Below, in pieces: positions 23,976 to 36,499 of a stretch of 64,000 bases of DNA. This DNA is from Membranipora membranacea (taxonomy: Eukaryota > Bryozoa > Gymnolaemata > Cheilostomatida > Membraniporidae): contig OU612075.1 of assembly GCA_914767715.1 (NCBI GenBank), positions 1,424,001 to 1,488,000 on the forward strand, read 5' to 3'. How positions within the stretch are numbered: the stretch's first letter is position 1; every line of letters starts with the position of its first letter. The notes under the pieces are model-generated. The model saw nothing but the letters and a program-made list of their open reading frames with translations, searched no databases and was not told where the DNA came from. The translations under genes were made by a program, and so were the position numbers.

Positions 23976-24383
23976 GGCTTGGTTCACATCGTCCCAGATG
24001 ACACTAGGATGCTATCCCAGATGCTTATCCCAGATGGTCCCAGTCACATTATAAAATTTATCCCAGATAGCCATCCCAGATAGCCATCCCAGTCAATGTG
24101 AATCAGAAAATGACACAATCCCAAACTGTCTGGGTCCGTCTGGGATAGCATCGGGAAAGTTCATAAGCGTCAAACTTTCCCGATGCTATCCCAGACGGAC
24201 CCAGACAGTCTGGGATAGTGTCATTTTCTGGTTCACATTGACTGGGATGGCTATCTGGGATGGGTATCTGGGATGGCTATCTGGGATGACTATCTGGGAT
24301 GAATTTTATAATGTGACTGAGACCATCTGGGATAAGCATCTGGGATGGCATCCTAGTGTCATCTGGGACAATGTGAACAAGCC
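23976..24383. mobile_element. Fold-back element built of TCCCAGAT motifs
   Basis: A near-perfect inverted repeat of about 200 bp per arm begins GGCTTGGTTCACAT and ends with its complement (ATGTGAACAAGCC, one base missing). Each arm carries many TCCCAGAT units (ATCTGGGA on the other side). The loop is about 10 bp, near 24155-24165, between CATCGGGAAAGTT and its complement. No coding capacity; target duplication unclear. Confidence 0.75.
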
Positions 24384-24411
24384 ATAAGACACATTTCGTT
24401 TGACTGTTACA

Positions 24412-27400
24412 TCAAGGTGGATCTGGACTTGTGTTCTGTAATCTACAATGGTTATCAATCTTCTAACACTCACTGGAATGTTAGGGAGGCTTCGTGCTTT
24501 TCTGAAGGTATCAGTGACCAGTTGGGGTTGATGATATCACAGCTTTGATGATCTCCTAAGTCAATCTTCTCACTATGAGATTTGGTTTAGTAGTAAGATC
24601 TGCTCACATTAACTGTAATTTAATAATTGAGTATCTGATTATGGGCAGAACTGGATGTATATGACAGTGGTCCGGTTAATGCTAACAAATCACAACCTCA
24701 TGACCTGATCACTAGATGGACTTTATACAAGGAAGTTCTGTCATTGACATATTGCAAAAACACCGACCCGACTCGGCTCATTAGGTCATGAGATTAAAAT
24801 CTAGTTGTTTAATTCATCAATCAATCCTGTTTGTGGGGTTTAAATTTAACATTTGTTTATTGGATCGAGTATCACCAAAGCACACCAATGACTTTGATTC
24901 AAAGTCGTTACATCCAGTTTTGCTATAAAACAACTTTCTTGAGAATGCATTTTGTTTCACAATAAATCATTAGATCATTAGGTCAAAAGATTAAAATCTA
25001 GAATGTGCTTTAGCTCAAATCTTGCTTTGTATGCATGTGAAGATCTCATTTCACACAAATACTTAGCTGGTTGAATGAAGTCAATCTAATTTGACAACTT
25101 CAAAAGAAACTTGGCAGCTTATCAAAGATCAGAGAATCATAAGACTAAAACTTGACAACTAGGTCAAATACAGCTAGCTAGCTAGTCATGAAGAAAGTAT
25201 ATCAGTGATATAAATATTAGTCTAGGAACCCAGACCCTGCTGCACACGGTGATTATGGCACTTTATCCGATCCACCCTAAAGTCTGGGAAGACTGATGAG
25301 GCTACAAGTGTGACTGTGATTTGTTTACATAAATGCTAAATGCCACAGACTAAAATTTAGCGATGGTTCTTAAACTAAGAGGAAAAAATCTTTTGGTTGG
25401 TACTTCCTGTTTATCTTAGCAAAGACCACAATGGAGGGGCTTAATCATGAAATGAGCCTGTGCTGCGATTTTAGCCGTTTTCATATAAAGGCTGCATAAC
25501 GGCTTCATATATGAAGAAGGGGAAGACAACTCATAGCATTCACACCAGTTTTCAGAGATAATATAATTGTGTGGTTGATGGCGCCGCACCATTTGGTGTT
25601 GAGTATATCAGGTCTGAGCCTTAGGTGGCATATGTTGTGTATGATTGGCTGCCCTTATAAGACAAACCTACATGAGCTCTTAATTTTCTGATACTCACTG
25701 ATATGTTAGATAGGTTCTGTGCTGAGATTTCATGCAAAGAAATTAACAATGAATTCAATTTGAAGCTTTCTGTTGCTAAGCTCGGTCTACACAGTGATTG
25801 GAGCCAATGTAAGCTGTAAATGAAACAGACAAGATTAGAAAATCACTGGGCTCTATGGTTGGTGGGACTCCCTGGTCGAATCCTGCAAGAGCATGACTCA
25901 GATGCGTCAGAAAATATCTTTAGCTATAATTCCCAATATAAGTCCATTTGTAAGTTTCACTTCATAGAATCTCCATCTCAGGGTCAAATGCCTAACACTG
26001 AATATTAGAGTTTAAATTATTTTTAATGACAGCTGACTGATTGATGACATTCCTACAAGGAAATTCCCCTTATATAACAAGTTACTTCAAAACATTGAAG
26101 TAATATTAGAATATCTTTACTGCTTTCTGTGGTTGAAGATAATGACAGCTAGAAATGTTAATATCATTATCTATTGAATCAACATCCCACTCTTCTGTGG
26201 TACTCACCAAATATAACAGATTAGATGATTACTGAACAGTCTGTGGAGACAGTGGTTGATCTTCTCGGAATGTTACGTTAGGAATGTTACGAATGTTATG
26301 AACAGCCTTCTAAATGTTATTGAGCCTAGTGTGGTCTACAATAAATTACAAAACAAGAATACATCATTGTGATTTGTACAACCGAGTGAATATGAAGTAA
26401 TATAAAAAACCTTTTAAGACCATACAGTAGTGGTATGTTTATCAAATTCATAGACATTCAAATCTAAGACCTGCTCATATTCATTGTGAGTGATAAGTAT
26501 GGGTGAAGGTAAGGGAAGGTTTAAGTTTCTAAACTCGGAAACAAAATCTGAAAATGTCAGCTATCTAAAAGTTAGCCTCATTCATCGAATGGTGCATAGA
26601 AATAGAATAATCATTATCGGCTTCACCACTACTAAACATCACAGATCAGTTCCAAAATATTATAAGCAAGAAATCATTGTCTTTGAATGGCTATAACACA
26701 TTATATCCCTTACCTCGATCACTGACCAGTGACTTGTTACCAGTACCTAGTGACCAGTGTCCAGTGACCAGTACCCAGCAATCAGTGATCAGTTTCTCTG
26801 TAGATGGTCTTCTCAGTATAGGATTTGGTTCATTAGCAGGACCTGCTCGACTCACTGTAATATATCATATCAGAAAATTGAATTTGCCTGCGGTAAATTT
26901 CAATCACGCAGACATGGCACTGATTGAAAATCACAACCATGACAGCCTGATAGATAGATGAGCTTTATACAAGGAAGTTCTGTCAGTGTCGCAATAAAAA
27001 CAAAGTGAATGTCGTAACTGCTCAATATGTCAACATAATAATATGCATGCAAAGCTCTCGTTTCACACAAAAAACCATCCGATTGAACAAAGGTGCAGAA
27101 ATTTATAAGGTCAATATTATTTTATTTTATGATACATCTTGAAATGCCGAGGACATTAAAGAGAGTTTCCAGACATTGAAAACTAAGTTGTTTTAAACGA
27201 CCAGTACCAACTTCTGTTTTACTCACCAATCAGAACAGTTACATCGAATTCTGTGAATTTATTAGACAGCTTCTGATAGCGTGGCTTTTATAGGTTGACG
27301 ATAGATGTACAGACTGCAAAAGATAATAACCAAATAATCATGATTTTTAGAGTGGATAAGTAATCATGCTCAAAGGCCGCCCAAAGTTGTTAACTAGTAT

Positions 27401-27715
27401 TGATGGCATATTTCGTTTGACAACAGAGAGAATACCATATCATAAGATAGAATCACTGATTATCCTTGCACAGAGAAAAGAGTTAGGTAACTTGACTTTA
27501 TTTTGTTGGGTATAACAAAGTGGTGGTTAGATGCCCACTTATCGATTATTTTGATCATAGATTCTTTATACTAGTTTTACTGTATCATATCTCCGGAAGA
27601 TGTGGAGGCTGTTCTGCCGAGTGATTGGGCTGAAGCGCTCACAAATATTAAAATCAGCATGTGAATTAATTAAAATATAAATTGAAATATTATTCCACTT
27701 ACGTTCAATATTGGC
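24412..27715. repeat. 3.3-kb tandem repeat, unit 1
   Basis: Direct repeat of 27716-30960 (CAAGGTGGATC then TGTAATCTACAATGG in both, offset 3304). It includes minus-strand exon-like blocks with GTGAGT donors at about 24474 (block reading EKIDLGDHQSCDIINPNW), 25693, 26204 and 27223, and a plus-strand stretch of ACCAGTGAC-type short repeats at 26720-26795. The ORF at 26677-26961 is read through that repeat and is not convincing. Confidence 0.75.
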
Positions 27716-30700
27716 CTCAAGGTGGATCAGGTTTGTGTTCTGTAATCTACAATGGTTATCAATCTTCTTACACTCACTGGTATGTTAGGGAGGCTTCGTG
27801 CTGAGTTTTCTGAAGGTATCAGTGACCAGTTACGGTCGATGACATCACAGCTTGGATAATCTCCAAAGTCGATCTTCTCACTATGAGGTTTGGTTCAGTA
27901 GTAAGATCTCCTCACATTAACTGTAATTTAATAATTGAGTATCTGATTATGGGCAGAACTGGATTTATATAACAGTGGTCTGGTTAATGCTAACAAATCA
28001 CAACCTCATAACCTGATCACTAGATGAACTCTATACAAGGAAGTTCTGTCATTGATGCAATGCAAAAACACCCTACTCAGCTGATTAGGTCATGTGATTA
28101 AAATCTAGTTTTTTTGATTCATCAATCAATCCTGTTTGTGGGGTTTACATTTAACATTTGTTTATTGGATCAAGTATCACCAAAGCACACCAATGACTTT
28201 GATTCAAAGTCGTTACATCCAGTTTTGCTATAAAAGACTCGATCATTAGGTCAAAAGATTAAAATCTAGATTGTGCTTTAGCTAAAATCTCGCTTTGTAT
28301 GCATGTGGAGATCTCATTTCACACAAATACTTAGCTGGTTGAATGAAGTCAATCCAATTTGACAACTTCAAAAGAAACTTGGCAGCGTATCAAAGATAAG
28401 AGAGTCATGAGACTAAAACTTGACAACTAGGTCATAAACAGCTAGCTAGCTAGTCATGAAGAAAGTATATCAGTGATATATGAATCAGTCTAGGAACCCA
28501 CACCCTGTTGCACGCAGTGATTATGGCACTTTATCTGATCCACCCTAAAGTCTGGGAAGACTGATGAGGCTACAAGTGTGACTGTGATTTGTATACATAA
28601 ATGCTAAATGCCACAGACTTAATCTTAGCGATGGTTCTAAAACCTAGAGGAAAAAATCTTTTGGCTGGTACTTCCTGTTTATCTTAGCAAAGACCACAAT
28701 GGAGGGGCTTAATCATGAAATGAGCTTGTGCTGCGATTTTAACCGTTTTCATATAAAGGCTGCATAACGGTTCCATATATGAAGAAGGGGAAGACAACTC
28801 ATAGCATTCACACCAGTTATTAGAGATAATATAGTTGTGTGGTTGATGGCGCCGCACCATTTGGCGTTGAGTGTATCAGGTCTGAGCCTTAGGTGGCATA
28901 TGCTGTGTATGCTTGGCTGCCCTTATAAGACAAACCTTCATGAGCTCTTAATTTTCTGATACTTACTGATATGTTAGATAGGTTCTGTGCTGAGATTTCA
29001 TTCAAAGAAATTAACAATCAATCTAATTTGGAGTTTTCTGTTGCTAAGCTCGGTCTACACAGTGAATGGAGCCAATGTAAGCTGTAAAAGAAACAGACAA
29101 GATTAGAAAATCACTTATCTCTATGGTTGGTGAGACTCCCTGGTCGAAACCTGCAAGAGCATGACTCAGATGCGTCAGGAAATTTCTTTAGCCATGATTC
29201 CAAATATAAGTCCATTTGTAAGTTTCACTTCATAGAATCTACCTCTCAGGGTCAAATGCCTAACACTGAATGTTAGGGTTTAAAATTTTAAAGTTTTTGA
29301 TGACAGCTGAATGATTGATGACATTCCTATAAGGAAATTCCCCTTATATCAAGCTGCTTCAAATACCATGATATCATTGTGTCAAAAAATTGAAGTAATA
29401 TTAGAATATCTTTACTGTTTTCTGTGGTTGAAGATAATGACAGCTAGGAATGTTAATATCATTATCTATTGAATCAACATCCCACTCTTCTGTGGTACTC
29501 ACCAAGTATAACAGATTTGATAATTACTGACGGATTGGAATTACTGTGCACACAGTGGTTGAGTTTCTCGGAATGTTAGGTTATGTGAACAGACTTCTAA
29601 ATGGTCTACAATAAACTACAAAACAACAATAAATCATTGTGATTTGTACAACCTAGTGAATATGAAGTAATGTAAAAAACCTTTTAAGACCATACGGTAT
29701 CAGTATGTTTATCAAATTCATAAACATTCAAATCTAAGGTCTGCTCACATTCACTGTGAGTGGTAAATATGAGTACCGGTACGGGAAGGTTTAAGTCTTT
29801 AAACTCGGAAATAGATCAGAAAGTGTCACCTATCTTGAAGTTTGCCTCAATGACTGGATTGTGCTTAGAACCGGGATAATAATTATCGGCTTCACCATAC
29901 CTAAACATCACAGATCATTTCCGAAATATTATAACGAAGAAATTATTTTCTATGAATAGCTATAACACATTATATCCCTTACCTCGATCAGTGACCAGTG
30001 ACTTGTTACCAGTACCTAGTGACCAGTGTCCAGTGACCAGTACCCAGCAATCAGTGATCAGTGTCTCTGGTAATTTTCTTCTCAGTATAGGATTTGGTTC
30101 ATTAGCAGGACCTGCTCGACTCACTGTAATATACCAAAAGATTGAATTTGGCTGCGGTAAATTTCAATCACAGCAGACATGGCACTGATTAAAATTGACA
30201 ACCATGAGAGCCTGATAGAGAGATGAGCTTTATACAAGGAAGTTCTGTCAGTGTCGCAATAAAAACAAAGTGAATGTCGTAACTGCTCAATATGTCAAAA
30301 GGTTAACATTTAGTTTGAGCATGCTAACATAATATATGCATGCAAAGCTCTCGTTTCACACAAAACGCATCTGATTGAACAAAGGTGCAGTATTTTATTA
30401 GGTCAATATTATTTTATACCAGTATTCATTTCAGACGACCAGTACCAACTTTGGTTCTACTCACCAATCAGAACAGCTCCATCGATTTCTGGGTATTAAT
30501 GAAATAGGTTCTGAGAGTGGTGGTTTATGTAGGTGGAAAATAGATGTACAGACTGCAAAACATATTAACCAAAATTTTAGAGTGGATAAGTAATCACGCT
30601 CCAAGGCCGCCCAAAGTTGTTAACTAGTTTTGATGGTTTATTGAATTACGTTGCATTTGACAACAGAGAATGCCATATCATAAGATTGAATCACTGACCG

Positions 30701-30960
30701 ATCTTGTACAAAGGAAAGAGTTGGGTTACTTGATTACTGTTACTCCATTTTTTTTGGGGATAATATAGCTGTGGTTAGATTCCCAATTCATTTATCGATT
30801 ATTTTATCATAGAGCCTTTATACTATTTTTTTGGTATCATGTCTCTGGAAGATGTGGAGGCTGTTCTGCCACGTGATTCGGCTGAAGTGCTCACAACGAT
30901 TAAAAACAGGGCATGAGTATTAATGAAAATATGAAATGTAATATTATTCCACTTACCCTC
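27716..30960. repeat. 3.3-kb tandem repeat, unit 2
   Basis: Second unit. The exon-like block near 27840 reads EKIDFGDYPSCDVIDRNW and continues in frame to SARSLPNIP before GTGAGT; the unit-1 counterpart lacks 4 nt there and changes frame. The block near 30470 carries a TAA that unit 1 (27223) lacks. The set therefore looks like decaying exons rather than an intact gene. Confidence 0.7.
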
Positions 30961-32254
30961 AATAAGCAGTGATCAGTGAAAGTGTGCCGTGAAAAGTGAG
31001 TAGTGGGCAGAGTCTAGGGAGTCGATTCCTTCATTTCATAAAATACTCTCAAAACTGATCTTCCAAATATGAGATTTTGTTAAGTGATAAGATCTGCTCA
31101 CGTTCACTCCAATGTAGTATTAGATGTATGTATACAGATTGACTATGAGCAGCTGTAACAGTATCACTGTCTATGTATCACAAAGCATAGTTAATGGAGC
31201 CAGGGAGAATGATTGTAAAATCACAACCTCACTGTTGGCAAGATAGATGAGCTTTATACAAGGAAGTTCACTCATGTATGTTATTGTCTCAGTAAAACCT
31301 GATGATATCATGTGATATCATTGTAGGTTGAAGTTTATAAGGGCAAAGGGTCAATAGGTTAAGATTTAGTTTATGCCATGATCATGCCATATTTGCAAGG
31401 AAAGATGTTGCTGTGCAAAAGATACGGCTGGCTGGGTGAACCGAATATAGATGAGGAATTCATACAAATGTGTCAGCGTGACTGTAACTAGAAACATAGT
31501 CACATATTTTTGGTATTCTGCTTCAAATGAACATTCAAACTGAGAAGTAAAAATAAATGTTCAAATGGAACTGAATAAAAGTAGGGGTTAGCCGATAGTC
31601 TGTGACTAGAGTGGCTGCCTCCCTCCAACTTATTACAAAAACACCACACAAACATCATGAAGAGCCCAGACAAAACATGCCCACCTTACCAGTTACGCAA
31701 CACACAGACCGATACGCCCCACAAGTCAACCGTAAGAGACACCCAGGCCCCTTCCAAACTCCCAGAAGGTACTTGTTGAACAAGGTTATGCCATTGGGCA
31801 ACAAGGACCTCTCTCTTCGCTTTTAGTTCGTTTGTTGGATCGAGTGTTGTATACAAGGTTTGTTTTCACATTTAAAATATCTTGACTTGAGTATGATTTT
31901 AATTATTTTCTTGATGCTGCGTCTAAGATTATACACTATCTAGTGAAAAACCACAAGACAAATCCCTCTGACACCTTAATTACATTTTTTAGATGCTATC
32001 CCAATCTCCAAAGAATTTGGTGTCCACAGTGGAGGACGACATCACTTCGACCTTGTATGTATGACGATGCTGCATTGTGTCATAGATAGATAAACTAAAC
32101 TGTATAATATGGAATGTATTATTATTGTATTAGAGACTGTTTACCTATGCAGACTGACCTTGGACAATTAAAATCACTCACTGACACAAAAATGTCATAA
32201 ATCTGAATTGGTATAGTTGATATAAAAAACAATTCGCTATCTATTCCTCCCCTT
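30961..32254. other. Gene-free stretch
   Basis: No recognisable domain, repeat boundary or convincing exon. The plus ORF at 31602-31826 is rich in His/Pro/Thr and lacks family features. Confidence 0.35.
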
Positions 32255-32409
32255 CATAAGGCTACTAACAGATAATTCAGACAAAGTATCGCTGACTCTG
32301 CTGTAGTGATTTAGTACTGCTGAATGGAGGGCCAATAATAGTCAGAGTATTTAGTAACAGTTACAGATAGAGTTATATTATAGAGGCAGCGTATCCAAGT
32401 ATATCTCGA

Positions 32410-32550
32410 TTGTCACATGAGTGTTGTGTAGTGTCGTGTAGTATACTGTCGTGTTGTGTAGTGTAGTGTCGTGTTGTGTAGCGTAGTGTCGTGTAATGTC
32501 GTGTAGTATACTGTCGTGTTGTGTAGCGTAGTGTGGTGTAATGTCATGTA
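32410..32550. repeat. GTGTAGTGTC-type minisatellite
   Basis: Irregular tandem units of GTGTAGTGTC, GTGTTGTGTA and GTGTAGTATACTGTC. The unit-B copy at 34375-34450 is much shorter, so it has expanded or contracted since duplication. The minus ORFs rich in Thr/His/Tyr here are artefacts of the repeat. Confidence 0.85.
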
Positions 32551-33667
32551 GATGATAATGTAATGCCACTTACTCGCATTACGGCCTTCTTGGCTGCTAG
32601 ACAAGGCTCTAAAATAAGACAATCCCAAAGTCAGTCCTGGACTACTTCAGCATACACCGGCTCGATGAAAGATGTTTGTCTCAGGTTTCACTGGCAAGAT
32701 GAACCTATCACATATTACACAGAAAGAAAACAATAAAGGTGTAAAACTAACAGGGAATAGTGAGTGAGGACAGAGTGAAAAGAAGGCAAGGCGAGGCAGG
32801 CTGTAGTTGGATCAGAATAAAAAGCAGGCAACAGAATCCCTCCAGTATAATTAAGTTAAAAGAAACCCAAAACACCAAATGGTTCTCATTATCGCAAGTC
32901 TATCATGATATCTCCGCCTCTATATAATTCATCACTCCGAGTTGTAACATGGCTGAATTATGCATCACGCTATGTAACAGTGTTATCTGTCAGTTTCATA
33001 AAGATAACTATGCCAGGCTGGGGAACTTTGAGTATTCAATGTTCAACCAGCAGAATATTAACAAGTTTTGGCAAGTAACAGTGTTATGTGTCAGGTTCAT
33101 AAGCCAAAATTGCGACACCTTGTTGTCAAGGAAAAAACCATCCCAGGGATCTTTAAATATTCAATGTGCATTCAGCGTAAACAAGTTTTGGCGAGCTTTA
33201 GTAATAATTAATCACTATTCTATAATACTGATGTCAAAGCAATCACAACAATGTAAGCCTGTTGTTTTGGACTCTCCCTTTGCACAACACTGCTCTAATT
33301 TACATGGCCTGTCCAATCTACTCAGCATTGTATATTTATGAGCATTATGGCAGGGTAGCTAGAGTTGTCTCCAGTACATCGATAAGTGTGTCACCAAACT
33401 TGGAACTCGACCGCATGAATCGTGAAGCATAACGTTGATGGGATAATTTTAAATTGGAGTGATATAGTGCGCTAATTAACTAGCTGCTGTTCACTACCCA
33501 GCCTCCTAATCTATCATATTGAAAAGAAAACGCCTTGTTTAGATATTGACAAGTGATAGATTTCCGATGTCAATGAGTCAATAAAATATAAAGGGATATT
33601 AACTTTAGACCTACAGATGAATAAAGATACAAGCTCTGATCCCAGGTTATCAGCTATTCACTTCGTA

Positions 33668-34032
33668 TTAGCCGTCCTCGCCCTCATCAGGTAAAGCGTT
33701 TCCTTTATGGGTCATGTTGGCGCTGACACGGCATCCAATCAGCTTATCCTGAGCAGCTGGTCCATCTCCTTGGAGTCCCATAACATAGAAGTTAGTAGTG
33801 GTAGGATTTTCCAGTCTATCTACTCAGTCTAGAAAAAAGATGATCATCTACTTCAGCATAATATGATGAGTGGAGAAAGGGGAAAAATTTATTATGGTTT
33901 GAAGTTAACTTGTACCAATACTTCTCTACTTATACCGTTAGAAAGAAAGACCTGAAACAGAGGAAGCCAGAGACTTTCCTCATTACCTTCACAAACATAA
34001 ACAACTAATCGGCCTGGTGTACAGCTTGTCAA
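33668..34032 (-). CDS. Duplicate terminal exon pair of the unrecognised gene (copy A)
   Basis: Exons 34032-33987 (LTSCTPGRLVVYVCE) and 33819-33668 (RLENPTTTNFYVMGLQ to LPDEGEDG, stop) repeat the 3' exons of copy B with the same 152-nt length and phases. Replacements are few (ILE/PHE, LYS/ARG, ALA/THR). The large upstream exon is not duplicated, so this pair could act as an alternative 3' end for transcripts from about 36482, or be unused. Confidence 0.45.
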
Positions 34033-34230
34033 CTGACCAGTACTACGATGCAGATCATAATTGGAGTATGAAACATCGCTTTACAACATGTTTTAACTGA
34101 ATTGATCTTTGAGCTATTAATCAGACTAAGGAAACTAAACGGACCTTGTGTGAACCTTACCTGCTATAAATTTAAGAGTTATACGAATTCAGAAATTTTG
34201 GGCTGACCATGGGGCATTCTAAGGGTTTTT

Positions 34231-36135
34231 CTCCCCTGCAGAAAAGGGAAGAAATAGCAGATAATTCAGACAAACTATTGCTGACTCTGCTGTAGTGATT
34301 TTGTACTGCTGAATGGATGGCCAATAATATAGAGGCAGCGGATCAAAGTATATCTCGATTATCACATGAGTGGCGTGTAGTGTAGTGTCGTGTAGTGACA
34401 TGTAGTGTAGTGTCTTGTTGTGTAGCGTAGTGTCGTGTAATGTCATGTAGATGATAATGTAATGCTACTTACTCGCATTACGGCCTTCTTGGCTGCTAGA
34501 CAAGGCTCTAAAAGAAAACAGTCCCAAAGTCAGTCCTGGACTACTTCAGTATACACCGGCTCGATGAGAGATGTTTGTCTCAGGTTTCACTGGCAAGATG
34601 AACCTATCACATATTACACAGAAAGAAAACAATAAAGGTGTAAAACTAACAGGGAATAGTGAGTGAGGACAGAGTGAAAAGAAGGCAAGGCGAGGCAGGC
34701 TGTAGTTGGATCAGAATAAAAAGCAGGCAACAGAATCCCTCCAGTATATTTAAGTTAAAAGAAACCCAAAACACCAAATGGTTCACATTATCGCAAGTCT
34801 ATCATGATATCTCCGCCTCTATATAATTCATCACTCCGAGTTGTAACATGGCTGAATTATGCATCACGCTATGTAACAGTGTTATCTGTCAGTTTCATAA
34901 AGATAACTATGCCAGGCTGGGGAACTTTGAGTATTCAATGTTCAACCAGCAGAATATTAACAAGTTTTGGCAAGTAACAGTGTTATGTGTCAGTTTCATA
35001 AGCCAAAATTGCGACACCTTGTTGTCAAGGAAAAAACCATCCCAGGGATCTTTAAATATTCAATGTGCATTCAGCGTAAACAAGTTTTGGCAAGCTTTAG
35101 TAATAATTAATCACTATTCTATAATACTGATGTCAAAGCAATCACAACAATGTAAGCCTGTTGTTTTGAACTCTCCCTTTGCACAACACTGCTCTAATTT
35201 ACATGGCCTGTCCAATCTACTCAGCATTGTATATTTATGAGCATTATGGCAGGGTAGCTAGAGTTGTCTCCAGTACATCAACAAGTGTGTCACCAAACTT
35301 GGAACTCGACCGCATGAATCCTGAAGCATAACGTTGATGGGGTAATTTTAAATTGGAGTGATATAGTGTGCCAATTAACTAGCTGCTGTTCACTACCCAG
35401 CCTCCTAATCTATCATATTGAAAAGAAAACGCCTTGTTTAGATATTGACAAGTGATAGATTTCCAATGTCAATGAGTCAATAAAATATAAAGGGATATTA
35501 ACTTTAGACCTACAGATGAGTGAAGATACAAGCTCTGATCCCAGGTTATCAGCTATTCACTTCGTATTAGCCGTCCTCGCCTTCATCAGGTAAAGTGTTT
35601 CCTCTATGTGTCATGTTGGCACTGACACGGCAGCCAAACAGCTTATCCTGAGCAGCTGGTCCATCTCCTTGGAGTCCCATAACATAGAAGTTAGTAGTGG
35701 TAGGATTTTCCAGTCTATCTACTCAGTCTAGAAAAATGATGATCATCTACTTGAGCATAATATGATGAGTGGAAAAGGGGGAAAATTTATTACGGTTTGA
35801 AGTTAACTCGTACCAACACTTCTCTACTTATACCGTTAGAAAGAAAGACCTGAAACAGAGGAAGCCAGAGACTTTCCTCATTACATTCACAAACATAAAC
35901 AACTAATCGGCCTGGTGTACAGCCTGTCTACTGACCAGTACTACGATGCAGATCATAATTGGAGTATGAAACATCGCTTTACAACATGTTTTAACTGAAT
36001 TGATCTTTGAGCTTTTAATCAGACTAAGGAAACTAAACGGACCTTGTGTGAACCTAACCTGCTATATATTTAAGAGTTATACGAATTCAGAAATTTTGGG
36101 CTGACCATGGGGAATTCTAAGGGTTTATCTCCCCT
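34231..36135. repeat. 1.9-kb tandem repeat, unit B
   Basis: Second unit, with a shorter minisatellite (about 34375-34450), the matching 130-codon ORF (34848-35240) and terminal exons at 35567-35927. Confidence 0.85.
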
Positions 36136-36482
36136 GCAGAAAGAGGAAGAGAAAGCAGTGGAGAAAATTGGTATATGGCATGCGCAACAAAACAAAGAGA
36201 TGATCTGAGATCAACAATTCATGACAAGATCATTAAATTTTAGACCGTGAATATTTTCATCCCGTGGGGCAGCATATCTATTTGATGTAAATTGTAATAC
36301 AAACCATCTGGCGGCTCTGAAGATGTCCAGACTTTGACAGTAACCTGTGTGTCTTTGTTGAAAAACCACTTAGTAGGATCAAAGCCGAGTAACATTAGAG
36401 AGAAGCTTGAGAGCCTTTGTTAGTTGAGGAGGTGAAATCTGCTCCCTGAAGTTTGTCTGGACCATTCGTCTAACTGCTGCCT
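35567..36482 (-). CDS. Unrecognised minus-strand gene, last three exons (copy B)
   Basis: Exons proposed: 36482-36249, 35927-35885, 35718-35567. The first follows TTTCATATAG and reads VRRMVQTNFREQI, LTKALKLLSN, then in a second frame GFDPTKWFFNKDTQVTVKVW and PDGLYYNLHQIDMLPHG. A one-base shift near 36385 separates the frames (mutation or sequencing error). The weak donor is ACG|GTCTAA. The short middle exon reads CTPGRLVVYVCE. The terminal exon reads RLENPTTTNFYVMGLQGDG and ends LPDEGEDG, stop. Phases 0, 1 and stop agree. I do not recognise the family; it looks like a globular, Cys-poor protein without membrane segments. Upstream exons were not found. Confidence 0.5.
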
Positions 36483-36499
36483 CTATATGAAACCCTCAT

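Larger units (their letters stand above)
32255..34230. repeat. 1.9-kb tandem repeat, unit A
   Basis: Direct repeat of about 34231-36135. It contains a GTGTAGTGTC minisatellite, a 130-codon plus ORF (32949-33341) and the terminal exon pair at 33668-34032. The ORF differs from the unit-B ORF at only a few bases, which reflects recent duplication rather than selection. Confidence 0.85.

Noticed and set aside
26677-26961. 94-codon plus ORF, related ORF at 29952-30188
   Set aside because: It reads through ACCAGTGAC-type short repeats and its C-terminal part changes frame between the two units.
24412-30960. CRISPR-like array suspected from regular short repeats
   Set aside because: The repeats are two long units with internal imperfect motifs, not short direct repeats with unique spacers; the genome is eukaryotic.
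32378-32628. Thr/His/Tyr-rich minus ORFs
   Set aside because: Direct translation of a GTGTAGTGTC minisatellite.
32949-33341. 130-codon plus ORF, nearly identical at 34848-35240
   Set aside because: The similarity follows from a recent 1.9-kb tandem duplication. The sequence contains an internal DNA repeat and shows no domain or splice context.
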